A stretch of 64,000 nucleotides of DNA from Nocardiopsis sp. MG754419. GTDB lineage: Bacteria; Actinomycetota; Actinomycetes; Streptosporangiales; Streptosporangiaceae. A model generated the notes under the pieces. The model had not been told where the DNA came from. It ran no database searches and worked only from the letters and a program-made list of their open reading frames with translations. Every line of letters begins with the position of its first letter. The stretch's first letter is position 1. Of the stretch, positions 51,383-60,009 are shown in pieces. The position numbers were made by a program, and so were the translations under genes. The stretch is taken from positions 1-64,000 of the forward strand of contig NZ_QOCZ01000010.1 of the NCBI RefSeq assembly GCF_018207095.1, in the 5' to 3' direction.

Positions 51383-51900
51383 CCACCACCGCGCACACCG
51401 AGACCCGCCGACGCGTCTGGGGGGCCGCCGCCGCGGTCACCGACCCCGAACTCCCCATGCTCACCCTCGCCGACCTGGGCATCCTGCGCGAGGTGGAGGT
51501 CGAGGAGGACGGCACCGTCGCGGTGTGGATCACCCCCACCTACTCGGGCTGCCCGGCCCTGGCCGAGATGCGCGTGGACGTGCACACCGCCGTGCGCGCC
51601 GCCGGCTTCGAGGAGGTGGAGGTGCGCACCGCGCTCTCCCCGCCCTGGACCACTGACTGGATCACCGAGGAGGGGCGGCGCAAGCTGACCGAGCACGGCA
51701 TCTCGCCGCCCGGGGGAGCCCCCGTGCGGCCCGCCGGGCCCGTTCCCCTCACCCTGCTTCCCACCCGGACCGTCCCGCGCTGTCCGCTGTGCGGTGCGGC
51801 CGACACCGAGGAACTGTCCCGGTTCGGCGCGACCTCCTGTAAGTCGCTGCACCGTTGCCGGGCCTGCCTCGAACCGTTCGAGCACGTCAAGGAGATCTGA
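51376..51900 (+). CDS. paaD: Phenylacetyl-CoA epoxidase assembly protein PaaD
   Basis: A 174-residue protein: N-terminal DUF59/MIP18-like domain (VTDPELPMLTLADLGILREV, TPTYSGCPALAEM) and a C-terminal four-Cys zinc site (PRCPLCGAADTEE with SCKSLHRCRACLEPFEH). It is thought to help build the Fe-S or di-iron centres. ATG 51376 overlaps the paaC stop; GTG 51379 is an alternative start. Confidence 0.93.
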   Translation: MVTTTAHTETRRRVWGAAAAVTDPELPMLTLADLGILREVEVEEDGTVAVWITPTYSGCPALAEMRVDVHTAVRAAGFEEVEVRTALSPPWTTDWITEEGRRKLTEHGISPPGGAPVRPAGPVPLTLLPTRTVPRCPLCGAADTEELSRFGATSCKSLHRCRACLEPFEHVKEI

Positions 51901-51902
51901 CC

Positions 51903-53006
51903 GTGACCACACCCGTCACCGAGACCGCCCCCGCCGCCGCGCGCGGCCGGGCGGCGTTCCACCGGCTGCGCGTGGCCGCCGTCGAGCGCCTGTGCGAGGA
52001 CGCCGTCGCCGTCACCTTCGACGTCCCCGACCACCTGGCCGAGGTGTTCGCGTTCGCGCCGGGCCAGTCACTGACCCTGCGCCGTGAGATCGACGGGGTG
52101 GAGGAGCGCCGCAGCTACTCCATCTGCGCTCCGGTGGGCGAGGCCCCGCGCGTGGGTGTGCGTCTGGTCGCGGACGGCCTGTTCTCCACCTGGCTGGTCC
52201 GTGAGGTGGCGCCGGGCGACGAGATCGAGGTGGGCGCTCCCACGGGGCGGTTCAGCCCGGACCTGACCGCGTCCGCCCGCCACGTGCTGATCGCCGCGGG
52301 CTCGGGCATCACCCCGATGCTGTCCATGGCCGCCTCGCTGCTGCGCCGGACCGATTCGCGGGTGACCCTGCTGTACGGCAACCGTCGCAGCGACACGGTG
52401 ATGTTCGCCGACGACCTGGCCGACCTCAAGGACGCCTTCGGGCCGCGCCTGGAGTTGGTGCACGTGCTCTCGCGGGAGCCGCGGGAGTCGGAGCTGTTCA
52501 CCGGCCGTCTGGACGGGGCCAAGCTGGACGCCCTGCTGTCCACCGTCATCGCCGCCGACGCCGTCGACCACTGGTGGTTGTGCGGCCCCTACGGCATGGT
52601 GACCGACGCCCGGGAGGTGCTCTCCGAGCGTGGCGTGGACGGGGACCGGATCCACCAGGAGCTGTTCTTCGTGGAGGGCGCCGAACCGCCGCCCCAGGCC
52701 CGCCACGTGGACCCGGAGGTCGAAGGGCCCGCCAGCGAGGTCACCGTCGTCCTGGACGGGCGGACCACCACCCTGACCCTGCCCCAGGGCGTGCCGGTGC
52801 TGGACTCGGCCCAGCGCTACCGTCCCGACCTGCCCTTCGCCTGCAAGGGCGGGGTGTGCGGCACCTGTCGGGTCAAGGTGTGCGGCGGCGAGGTCTCGAT
52901 GGTGCGCAACTACGCCCTCACCCCCGCCGAGGTGGCGGCCGGGTACGCACTGGCCTGCCAGTCGCTGCCGGTGACCGACACCGTGACCGTGGACTTCGAC
53001 TCGTGA
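51903..53006 (+). CDS. paaE: Phenylacetyl-CoA epoxidase reductase subunit
   Basis: A 367-residue NADPH-dependent reductase: FAD domain (RRSYSICAP), NAD(P) domain (GSGITPMLSMAASLL, CGPYGMV) and C-terminal plant-type 2Fe-2S domain with Cys in FACKGGVCGTCRVKV and LACQSLPV. It feeds electrons to PaaA. GTG start, 2 bases after the paaD stop; overlaps paaI by GTGA. Confidence 0.95.
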   Translation: MTTPVTETAPAAARGRAAFHRLRVAAVERLCEDAVAVTFDVPDHLAEVFAFAPGQSLTLRREIDGVEERRSYSICAPVGEAPRVGVRLVADGLFSTWLVREVAPGDEIEVGAPTGRFSPDLTASARHVLIAAGSGITPMLSMAASLLRRTDSRVTLLYGNRRSDTVMFADDLADLKDAFGPRLELVHVLSREPRESELFTGRLDGAKLDALLSTVIAADAVDHWWLCGPYGMVTDAREVLSERGVDGDRIHQELFFVEGAEPPPQARHVDPEVEGPASEVTVVLDGRTTTLTLPQGVPVLDSAQRYRPDLPFACKGGVCGTCRVKVCGGEVSMVRNYALTPAEVAAGYALACQSLPVTDTVTVDFDS

Positions 53007-53428
53007 GCGGCGGGGAGGCGCCCCGCAAGCGCAACGAGGCCGCCTGGCGGATGTTCGAGGCCGACCGGGCCTCCAAGAACCTGGGCATGCGCCTGGTGGA
53101 GGCCGTCGACGGGCGCGCGGTCGTGGAGATGACCGTGGGGCCGCTCATGATCAACGGGCACAACATCGCCCACGGCGGGTTCGTGTTCACCCTGGCCGAC
53201 ACCGCCTTCGCCTGTGCGTGCAACGTGGACGGGGGCGGGGTGACGGTGGCCTCGGGGGCCGACGTGACGTTCGTGGCCTCGGCTCGGGAGGGCGACCTCC
53301 TGGTGGCGACCGCGGTGGAACGCGTGGTCTTCGGACGCAGCGGCGTCTACGACGTCACGGTCCGCCGTGGCGAGGAGGTCATCGCCGAGTTCCGCGGGCG
53401 GAGCCGCACCCTGGCCCGACGCGGGTAG
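53003..53428 (+). CDS. paaI: Hotdog-fold phenylacetyl-CoA pathway thioesterase
   Basis: A 141-residue hotdog thioesterase: NGHNIAHGGFVFTLADTAFA is the PaaI active site (H-G-G and Asp). It frees stalled CoA from dead-end intermediates such as hydroxyphenylacetyl-CoA. Last gene of the paaA operon; a 15-bp hairpin follows. Confidence 0.94.
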   Translation: MSGGEAPRKRNEAAWRMFEADRASKNLGMRLVEAVDGRAVVEMTVGPLMINGHNIAHGGFVFTLADTAFACACNVDGGGVTVASGADVTFVASAREGDLLVATAVERVVFGRSGVYDVTVRRGEEVIAEFRGRSRTLARRG

Positions 53429-53437
53429 GACACGGCG

Positions 53438-53470
53438 GACGGGGTCGGGGCGCCACGCCCCGGCCCCGTC
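53438..53470 (+). terminator. Terminator after paaI
   Basis: GACGGGGTCGGGGCG - CCA - CGCCCCGGCCCCGTC: 15-bp stem (one G-T), 3-base loop, 10 bases after the paaI stop. Confidence 0.83.
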
Positions 53471-53523
53471 TCGTGCGTCGGGGGAGTGGTGGACAGGATC
53501 GGGCGGCGTGGGTCAAGATGTCT

Positions 53524-53537
53524 GGAAAGCGCTTTCT
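53524..53537. promoter_or_regulatory. LacI-family-like dyad upstream of the rhamnose operon
   Basis: GGAAAGCGCTTTCT holds GAAAGCGCTTTC, a perfect 12-bp palindrome with the central CG of LacI/CcpA-type operators. It lies ~180 bases upstream of the rha operator at 53708 and could be an auxiliary site or bind a different LacI protein. Confidence 0.55.
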
Positions 53538-53667
53538 CGGGCTGATGTGCCCCCGATCGACCGCCCGCCCGAGGTTCCTCGCGCGGGGCGGTTCTTCGTG
53601 CGTGAGCGATAAAACGTTGTAACCAGGTAACCCGACCATGCCCTTCCTGTTCGGCCAGGGGTGACTG

Positions 53668-53726
53668 TTGACACCCTTCCAGATGCCGGGATAGCTTCGG
53701 CGTGGCGTGAATGAAACGATTCAATG
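53668..53726 (+). promoter_or_regulatory. Rhamnose operon promoter with LacI-type operator
   Basis: -35 TTGACA (53668-53673), 17-base spacer, -10 ATAGCT (53691-53696). Just past the expected transcript start lies TGAATGAAACGATTCAATG (53708-53726), whose core TGAAAC-GATTCA has the LacI-type central CG. A LacI-family RhaR-like repressor would block here until rhamnose or its derivative binds. Confidence 0.72.
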
Positions 53727-53770
53727 ATCGCGTGCTCCGCGATCCCTCCCCACTCGAACGGAGCCCCACC

Positions 53771-54952
53771 GTGGTCACACCGCTCGCGGCCTCGCACTCC
53801 GACGCCCTCACCGTGCTGCGGCGCCAGCACATCGAGCTCCCCTCCTGGGCCTTCGGTAACTCCGGGACCCGTTTCAAGGTGTTCGGGCGGCCCGGGGTGC
53901 CGCGCGACCCCTGGGAGAAGATCGCCGACGCCGCCGAGGTGCACCGCCATACCGGGGCCGCCCCCACCGTCGCGCTGCACATCCCCTGGGACCGGGTGGA
54001 CGACTACTCCGCCCTGGCCGCCCACGCCCGTGACCTGGGTATCGGCATCGGCACCATCAACTCCAACGTCTTCCAGGACGACGACTACCGGCTCGGCAGC
54101 GTGACCAACGCCGACCCCGGGATCCGCCGCAAGGCCATCGACCACCTCCTGGCGTGCGTCGACGTCATGGACGCCACCGGATCGCGCGACCTCAAACTGT
54201 GGTTCGCCGACGGCACCAACTACCCCGGCCAGGACGACCTGCGCACCCGCCAGGACCGTCTGGCCGAGGCCCTGCGCGAGGTCTACGACCGGCTCGCCCC
54301 CCACCAGCGCCTGCAGCTGGAGTACAAGCTCTTCGAACCGGCCTTCTACGCCACCGACGTCCCCGACTGGGGCACGGCCTACGCCCACTGCCTCGAACTG
54401 GGGGAGCGGGCCGTGGTGTGCGTCGACACCGGCCACCACGCGCCCCACACCAACATCGAGTTCATCGTCGCGTTCCTGCTGCGCGCCGGGAAGCTCGGCG
54501 CCTTCGACTTCAACTCGCGCTTCTACGCCGACGACGACCTCATGGTCGGCGCGGCCGACCCCTTCCAGCTCTTCCGCATCATGTACGAGGTGGCGCGGGG
54601 CGGTGCCCTGGACGCCGACACCGAGGTCGCCTTCATGCTCGACCAGTGCCACAACATCGAACCCAAGATCGCGGGCCAGATCCGCTCGGTCATGAACGTG
54701 CAGGAGGCCACCGCCAAGGCCCTGCTCGTGGACGCCGAGGCCTTGGCCGCCGCGCAGACCGCGGGTGACGTGCTGGGCGCCAACGCCGTGCTCATGGACG
54801 CCTACAACACCGACGTGCGCCCGCTCCTGGCCGGGCTGCGCGAGGAACAGGGTCTGCACCCCGACCCCATGGCCGCCCACGCCGCCTCGGGTTACGTCGA
54901 GCGGGTCGTCGACGAACGCAAGGGCGGGACCCAGGCCGGATGGGGCGCGTGA
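53771..54952 (+). CDS. rhaI: L-rhamnose isomerase
   Basis: A 393-residue TIM-barrel isomerase of the RhaI (Pseudomonas stutzeri/Actinobacteria) type: SWAFGNSGTRFKVFGRPG, DLKLWFADGTNYPGQDD, LEYKLFEPAFYATDVPDWG (metal Glu), VDTGHHAPHTNIE and FDFNSRFYADDDL. Converts L-rhamnose to L-rhamnulose. GTG 53771 is chosen (GGAG 7 bases upstream); an earlier in-frame ATG at 53711 lies inside the operator. Confidence 0.93.
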   Translation: MVTPLAASHSDALTVLRRQHIELPSWAFGNSGTRFKVFGRPGVPRDPWEKIADAAEVHRHTGAAPTVALHIPWDRVDDYSALAAHARDLGIGIGTINSNVFQDDDYRLGSVTNADPGIRRKAIDHLLACVDVMDATGSRDLKLWFADGTNYPGQDDLRTRQDRLAEALREVYDRLAPHQRLQLEYKLFEPAFYATDVPDWGTAYAHCLELGERAVVCVDTGHHAPHTNIEFIVAFLLRAGKLGAFDFNSRFYADDDLMVGAADPFQLFRIMYEVARGGALDADTEVAFMLDQCHNIEPKIAGQIRSVMNVQEATAKALLVDAEALAAAQTAGDVLGANAVLMDAYNTDVRPLLAGLREEQGLHPDPMAAHAASGYVERVVDERKGGTQAGWGA

Positions 54953-55008
54953 GCGACCCCGACCGGCCCGCACGACCTCTTCACCACGACACCGAACAGG
55001 GAACCACC

Positions 55009-57045
55009 GTGTCCGACTCCGTCGTCGACCAGCTCATCGCACGCAGCAACGCCCTCGGCGCCGACCCGCGCAACACCAACTACGCGGGCGGCAACACCTC
55101 CGCCGCCGGGAGCGCCACCGACCCCGTCACCGGAGGCCCGGTCGACCTGCTCTGGGTCAAGGGATCCGGCGGGGACCTCGGCACCCTCACCGAGGACGGC
55201 CTGGCGGTCCTGCGCCTGGACCGTCTGCGCGCCCTCGTGGACGTCTACCCGGGTGAGGAGCGCGAGGACGAGATGGTCGCCGCATTCGACCACTGCCTCT
55301 TCGGCAAGGGCGGGGCCGCACCCTCGATCGACACCGCCATGCACGGCCTCGTCCGGGCGGCCCACGTGGACCACCTGCACCCCGACTCGGGCATCGCCCT
55401 GGCCACCGCCGCCGACGGCGAACGCCTCACCCGGGAGTGCTTCGGCGACCGCGTGGTGTGGGTGCCCTGGCGCCGTCCCGGGTTCCAGCTCGGGCTGGAC
55501 ATCGCCCGGATCGCCGAGGAGAACCCGAACGCCATCGGCGCCGTCCTGGGCGGTCACGGCATCACCACCTGGGCCCAGACCAGCGAACAGTGTCGGGCCA
55601 ACTCCCTGGAGGTCATCCGCACGGCGGAGACCTTCCTCGCCGAACAGGGGCGCCCCGCCCCCTTCGGTCCCGTGCTGGAGGGCCACGAGGCGCTGCCCGA
55701 GGCCGAGCGCCGTGAGCGCGCCGCCGCGCTGGCCCCCGTGATCCGTGGTCTGGCCTCCACCGACCACCCACAGATCGGGCACTTCACCGACACCGAGGAG
55801 GTCCTGGACTTCCTCGCCCGCGCCGAACACCCGCGCCTGGCCGCCCTGGGCACCTCCTGCCCCGACCACTTCCTGCGCACCAAGGTGCGCCCCCTGGTGC
55901 TGGACCTGCCCGCCACCGCGCCGCTGGAGCGGGTGGGCGAGCGCCTGCGCGAACTCCACGAGGCCTACCGCACCGAGTACCGGGCCTACTACGACCGGCA
56001 CGCCACCGCTGACAGCCCCGCCCTGCGCGGCGCCGACCCCGCCATCGTCCTGGTGCCGGGGGTGGGCATGTTCTCCTTCGGTAAGGACGCCAAGACCGCG
56101 CGCGTGGCGGGCGAGTTCTACGTCAACGCCATCAACGTGATGCGCGGCGCCGAGGCGGTCTCCACCTACCGGCCCATCGAGGAGTCGGAGAAGTTCCGCA
56201 TCGAGTACTGGGCGTTGGAGGAGGCCAAGCTCCGGCGCCTGCCGGCTCCCAAGCCCCTGGCCGGACGCGTCGCGTTCGTCACCGGGGCCGCGAGCGGCAT
56301 CGGTAAGGCCATCGCCACTCGCCTGGCCGCCGAGGGCGCGTGTGTGGTCGTCTCCGACCTCGACGCCGACCAGGCCGCTAAGGCCGCCGCCGAGATCGGT
56401 GGCGCCGACACCGCCGTCGGTGTGGGCTGCGACGTCGCTGACGGCGACGCCGTCAGCGCCGCGTTGCGCACCGCCGCCCTGGCCTTCGGCGGGGTGGATC
56501 TGGTGGTCAACAACGCCGGGTTGTCCATCTCCAAGCCGCTGCTGGAGACCACCGAGCGCGACTGGGACCTTCAGCACGACGTCATGGCCAAGGGGTCGTT
56601 CCTGGTCTCCCGCGAGGCCGCCCGCCTCATGATCGACCAGAACATGGGCGGCGACATCGTCTACATCGCCTCCAAGAACGCGGTGTTCGCCGGGCCCAAG
56701 AACATCGCCTACTCCGCCGTCAAGGCCGACCAGGCGCACCAGGTGCGGTTGCTGGCCGCCGAACTCGGTGAGTACGGCGTCCGCGTCAACGGCGTCAACC
56801 CCGACGGGGTGGTGCGCGGTTCGGGGATCTTCGCCGGTGGGTGGGGCGCCCAGCGCGCGAAGGTGTACGGGGTGCCCGAGTCGGAGTTGGGCGCGTTCTA
56901 CGCCAAGCGCACCCTGCTGGGGCGCGAGGTTCTGCCCGAGCACGTGGCCAACGCGGTGTTCGCCCTCACCGCGGGCGAGCTGTCGCACACCACCGGCCTG
57001 CACGTGCCCGTCGACGGCGGTGTGCCCGCCGCGTTCCTGCGGTGA
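55009..57045 (+). CDS. Bifunctional rhamnulose-1-phosphate aldolase/short-chain dehydrogenase
   Basis: A 678-residue fusion. N-terminal class II aldolase domain (~1-420): NTNYAGGNTSAAG, LWVKGSGGDLGTL, zinc His in HVDHLHPDSG and LGGHGITTW. C-terminal SDR domain (~430-678): VTGAASGIGKAIA, NNAGLS and Y-x3-K in IAYSAVKADQ. The aldolase gives DHAP and L-lactaldehyde and the SDR oxidises the lactaldehyde. GTG 55009 has AGGGAA upstream; GTG 54949, overlapping the isomerase stop, would add 20 residues. Confidence 0.93.
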   Translation: MSDSVVDQLIARSNALGADPRNTNYAGGNTSAAGSATDPVTGGPVDLLWVKGSGGDLGTLTEDGLAVLRLDRLRALVDVYPGEEREDEMVAAFDHCLFGKGGAAPSIDTAMHGLVRAAHVDHLHPDSGIALATAADGERLTRECFGDRVVWVPWRRPGFQLGLDIARIAEENPNAIGAVLGGHGITTWAQTSEQCRANSLEVIRTAETFLAEQGRPAPFGPVLEGHEALPEAERRERAAALAPVIRGLASTDHPQIGHFTDTEEVLDFLARAEHPRLAALGTSCPDHFLRTKVRPLVLDLPATAPLERVGERLRELHEAYRTEYRAYYDRHATADSPALRGADPAIVLVPGVGMFSFGKDAKTARVAGEFYVNAINVMRGAEAVSTYRPIEESEKFRIEYWALEEAKLRRLPAPKPLAGRVAFVTGAASGIGKAIATRLAAEGACVVVSDLDADQAAKAAAEIGGADTAVGVGCDVADGDAVSAALRTAALAFGGVDLVVNNAGLSISKPLLETTERDWDLQHDVMAKGSFLVSREAARLMIDQNMGGDIVYIASKNAVFAGPKNIAYSAVKADQAHQVRLLAAELGEYGVRVNGVNPDGVVRGSGIFAGGWGAQRAKVYGVPESELGAFYAKRTLLGREVLPEHVANAVFALTAGELSHTTGLHVPVDGGVPAAFLR

Positions 57046-58526
57046 GCGGCGTGGGACCGCACGCCGCGATCGACCTGGGAGCCTCCAGCGGTCGGGTGAT
57101 CACCGGCCGCCTCGTGGACGGGGTGCTGCGCACCGAGGAGGTGTCCCGGTTCGCCAACACCCCGGTGACCGTTCCCCTCCCCGAAGGCGAGCGGCTGCAC
57201 TGGGACGTGCTCGCGCTGTACGCGGGGGCGCTGGCCGGGATGGAGCAGGCGGTGCGTGACCACGGCGGCCCCCTGGCCTCTGTGGGCGTGGACTCCTGGG
57301 CCGTGGACCACGGCCTCCTGGACGCCGACGGCGCGCTCCTGGGCAACCCCGTCCACTACCGGGACCACCGCACCGACGCGGTGCCCGCGCGGGTCTTCGG
57401 GCACCTGGATCCGACCGCGATGTACGCGGTCAACGGTCTCCAGGTCCAGCCCTTCAACACCCTGTTCCAGCTGGTCGCGGCCGCGGGGACGGCCCAGCTC
57501 GCGGCCGCCCGCGACCTGTTGCTGATCCCCGACCTGTTCGCCCACTGGCTGACCGGGCACAAGGTGGCCGAGCTGACCAACGCCTCCACCACCGGACTGG
57601 TGGACGTCCGGGAACGCCGATGGGCCGAACCGTGCCTGAGTCTGTTGCGACGGGACTTCGGTGTGCCCGTGGGCGACCTGCTCCCGGAGCTGGTGGAGCC
57701 CGGTCACGTCATCGGGACCCTGCGCGGCACGGCGACGCCCGTGGTGGCGGTGGGCTCCCACGACACCGCGTCGGCGGTGGTGGCGGTCCCGGCGAGCACA
57801 CCGCGCTTCGCCTACATCTCCTCGGGCACGTGGTCGCTGGTGGGGGTGGAACTCGATCGGCCGGTGCTCTCCGAGGAGGGGAGGAAGGCCAACTTCACCA
57901 ACGAGCTGGGCGTCGACGGCACCGTGCGGTACCTGCGCAACGTCACCGGGCTGTGGCTGCTCCAGGAGTCCCTGCGCACCTGGCGCGACCAGGGACACGA
58001 CGTCGACCTGGCCGACCTCCTGGAGAGGGCGGCCGACCTGCCGAAGGCGGCGTGCGTGGTGGACGTGGACGATCCCCGTTTCGCGCCACCGGGCGACATG
58101 CCCGACCGTATTCGTGGCTACGCCACCGAGACCGGCCAGGCGTCGCCCGAGCATCCCGTCGAGGTGGTGCGGTGCGTGCTGGACTCGCTGGCCCTGGCCT
58201 ATCGCAGGGCGGTGCGTCAGGCCGCCGAGCTGTCCGGCCAGGACATCGAGGTGGTGCACGTGGTCGGGGGAGGGTCGCGCAACACCCTGCTGTGCCGGCT
58301 GACCGCCGAGGCCACCGGACTGCCGGTGATCGCCGGTCCGGCCGAGGGCACCGCGGTGGGCAACCTCCTGGTCCAGGCGCGTGCGGTGGGCGCCATCGAG
58401 GGAGGGCTGCCCGAGCTCCGACGGGTGGTCGCCGACTCCTTCGAGACCCGCACCTATCCGCCGGAAGGGGAGAGCGGGCCCTGGGAGAGTGCCCAGCGTT
58501 TCCTGTGGCCGGAAGAGGGTCACTGA
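57042..58526 (+). CDS. rhaB: L-rhamnulokinase
   Basis: A 494-residue FGGY-family kinase: AAIDLGASSGRVI (phosphate 1), VDSWAVDHGLLD, the substrate-binding NGLQVQPFNTLFQL, SHDTASAVVAVP and VHVVGGGSRNTLLCRLTA (adenosine site). Phosphorylates L-rhamnulose, the step between the isomerase and aldolase. GTG overlaps the aldolase/dehydrogenase stop (GTGA). Transporter, mutarotase and regulator are not in the window. Confidence 0.94.
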   Translation: MSGVGPHAAIDLGASSGRVITGRLVDGVLRTEEVSRFANTPVTVPLPEGERLHWDVLALYAGALAGMEQAVRDHGGPLASVGVDSWAVDHGLLDADGALLGNPVHYRDHRTDAVPARVFGHLDPTAMYAVNGLQVQPFNTLFQLVAAAGTAQLAAARDLLLIPDLFAHWLTGHKVAELTNASTTGLVDVRERRWAEPCLSLLRRDFGVPVGDLLPELVEPGHVIGTLRGTATPVVAVGSHDTASAVVAVPASTPRFAYISSGTWSLVGVELDRPVLSEEGRKANFTNELGVDGTVRYLRNVTGLWLLQESLRTWRDQGHDVDLADLLERAADLPKAACVVDVDDPRFAPPGDMPDRIRGYATETGQASPEHPVEVVRCVLDSLALAYRRAVRQAAELSGQDIEVVHVVGGGSRNTLLCRLTAEATGLPVIAGPAEGTAVGNLLVQARAVGAIEGGLPELRRVVADSFETRTYPPEGESGPWESAQRFLWPEEGH

Positions 58527-58572
58527 GACGCGAAGACTCGTGTGGTCGGGTCGGCAGGTCTGCGACCGGCAC

Positions 58573-58617
58573 GCATGGGGATGGGGGTGGGCCCGTGCTT
58601 CGGGCGCGCCCCCATGC
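58573..58617 (+). terminator. Terminator after rhaB
   Basis: GCATGGGG (58573-58580) pairs with CCCCATGC (58610-58617); an inner GGGCCCG/TCGGGC pairing extends the stem. 46 bases after the rhaB stop. Confidence 0.65.
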
Positions 58618-58727
58618 GGGCGGCCCGTGGCCAGGGCTGGAGTTCCCGGCTCGCTCGGTGATGACTGTGAGCCGAGTGTCGGTGCAGGTGGAGCAGGTGG
58701 TGAAAGAGCCGGTGGAAAGGCGAAGTC

Positions 58728-58913
58728 CTACGGGCGACCGTCGCCGGCGGAGTGGAGGAATGCGGTCCACTCGGAGGCGGTGAAGGGGAGGTGTCCTCTG
58801 GTGGGGTTCTTGGAGTCTCTGACGGCGGCACCGCAGGGCAGGTCGGCGACCTCCACGCAGTTCGGCTCTTGGCCGCTGTAGCTGCTCTTGCGGAAAACCA
58901 GCTCGTTGCTCAT
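58728..58913 (-). CDS. DUF397 domain protein
   Basis: A 61-residue protein matching DUF397 from end to end: FRKSSYSGQEPNCVEVADLP, VRDSKNPTRGHLPFTASEWTAFL. Such proteins are almost always downstream of an XRE/DUF5753 regulator and may be its small partner (antitoxin-like or regulatory). Its ATG shares one base with the regulator stop (TGATG). Confidence 0.93.
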   Translation of the reverse strand: MSNELVFRKSSYSGQEPNCVEVADLPCGAAVRDSKNPTRGHLPFTASEWTAFLHSAGDGRP

Positions 58914-59773
58914 CAGTCGCTCTCCAGGGATGTGAGTACCTCGGTCATGAACCGGGCGCTCCGGGTGGTGCTCAGCGCGGTCCCTTGGATGTCGCCGAAC
59001 GTGGCGCTGTAGCGAGCGACATCCTTGGGCTGCTCGAAGAATACTGAATCCGTCACGGTACCGACATGGACGATGGGCAACGCCAGGTGTTCGGGGAAGT
59101 CCAGGATGCTGAACGGGGCGACCAGGGCAGCATGGGAGCCCACGGAGAACGGAAGCACTTGGACGTCGACGTTGGGCAGCTTCGCCATGTCGAGCAGATG
59201 CCGCAGTTGCTGCGACATGATCGTGGAATCTCCGACCATGCGCCTCAGCGCGGCCTCGTCCATGACGACGCGAAAGTGAACGGGGTTGATGCGGGACAGG
59301 ATCTCCCGTCGTCTCATCCGTGCGTCCACCCGGTGTGCGATGTCCTTGGCGTCGGTGTAGCGCCCTCCCTGGAACAGGGCTTCGGCGTACTCGGGGGTCT
59401 GGAGTAGCCCTGGTATGACCAGACCTTCGAAGCTGCGGATGACTGACGCCTCGGCCTCAAAGTCCGGTAGGGCCTGATCTCCGAACACTTCGCGGTACTT
59501 GGACCACCAGCCTCGTTCCTTGGCGTCGCGAGCCAGAGCGTGCATGGCCAGACGTTTCGAAGGGTCGTCGATCTTGTAGAGATCCATGAGCTTGTCGAGG
59601 TCACCGGGCGTGATGCGACGGGTCTCGGTGGTCTCGATCTTGCTGATCTTGGACGCGGTCCACCCCAGTTCCTTGCCGGCTTGGGAAACCGTCAGGTTGG
59701 AACGTTCGCGACCCTGCTTGAGCTCAGAGACGAGGAGTCGCAGGCGAAGGGTGGGGCTGTACGGAAGGCGCAT
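58913..59773 (-). CDS. XRE-family regulator with DUF5753 domain (Scr1-like)
   Basis: A 286-residue protein: HTH (residues ~15-70: RSNLTVSQAGKELGWTASKI, SKIETTETRRITPGDLDKLM) and the DUF5753 ligand domain (YREVFGDQALPDFEAEASVI, GLVIPGLLQTPEYAEALF, MDEAALRRMVG, VQVLPFSVGSHAAL). The trio with DUF397 and an ATP-binding protein is an actinobacterial hallmark tied to development or stress. Probably binds the nested dyads at 59788-59843. Confidence 0.93.
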   Translation of the reverse strand: MRLPYSPTLRLRLLVSELKQGRERSNLTVSQAGKELGWTASKISKIETTETRRITPGDLDKLMDLYKIDDPSKRLAMHALARDAKERGWWSKYREVFGDQALPDFEAEASVIRSFEGLVIPGLLQTPEYAEALFQGGRYTDAKDIAHRVDARMRRREILSRINPVHFRVVMDEAALRRMVGDSTIMSQQLRHLLDMAKLPNVDVQVLPFSVGSHAALVAPFSILDFPEHLALPIVHVGTVTDSVFFEQPKDVARYSATFGDIQGTALSTTRSARFMTEVLTSLESD

Positions 59774-59787
59774 GCCCAGAGACTACG

Positions 59788-59843
59788 TCATGAACTCGAC
59801 AAAGTCTCAAAAGACTTGACTCTCGACAATGTCGAGTTCATGA
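59788..59843. promoter_or_regulatory. Nested inverted repeats between XRE and ATPase genes
   Basis: TCATGAACTCGACA (59788-59801) and TGTCGAGTTCATGA (59830-59843) are perfect inverted copies. Inside lies AAGTCT-CAAA-AGACTT (59802-59817), and CTCGACA-A-TGTCGAG (59822-59836) shares its right half with the outer repeat. The region is AT-rich compared with the genes and holds the divergent promoters. Confidence 0.82.
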
Positions 59844-60009
59844 TGATGGTTGTAGCCAGTGACTGAAGGCTCACTCGCAGTCAGTGGGGTGTCTCCTGGT
59901 CAGGCTATGTCGTGCCCCTTTCCCCGTGGGGAAATCGTGAAGGCCATCGGTCTAGCGGGCACTCCCCGAGCCTCTTCCTGCTTCCTCCCGCCTAAGGAGT
60001 CTGTTCGTC

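Noticed and set aside
53711-53770. Earlier ATG for L-rhamnose isomerase
   Set aside because: It falls inside the LacI-type operator just after the promoter, without RBS; family similarity begins after GTG 53771.
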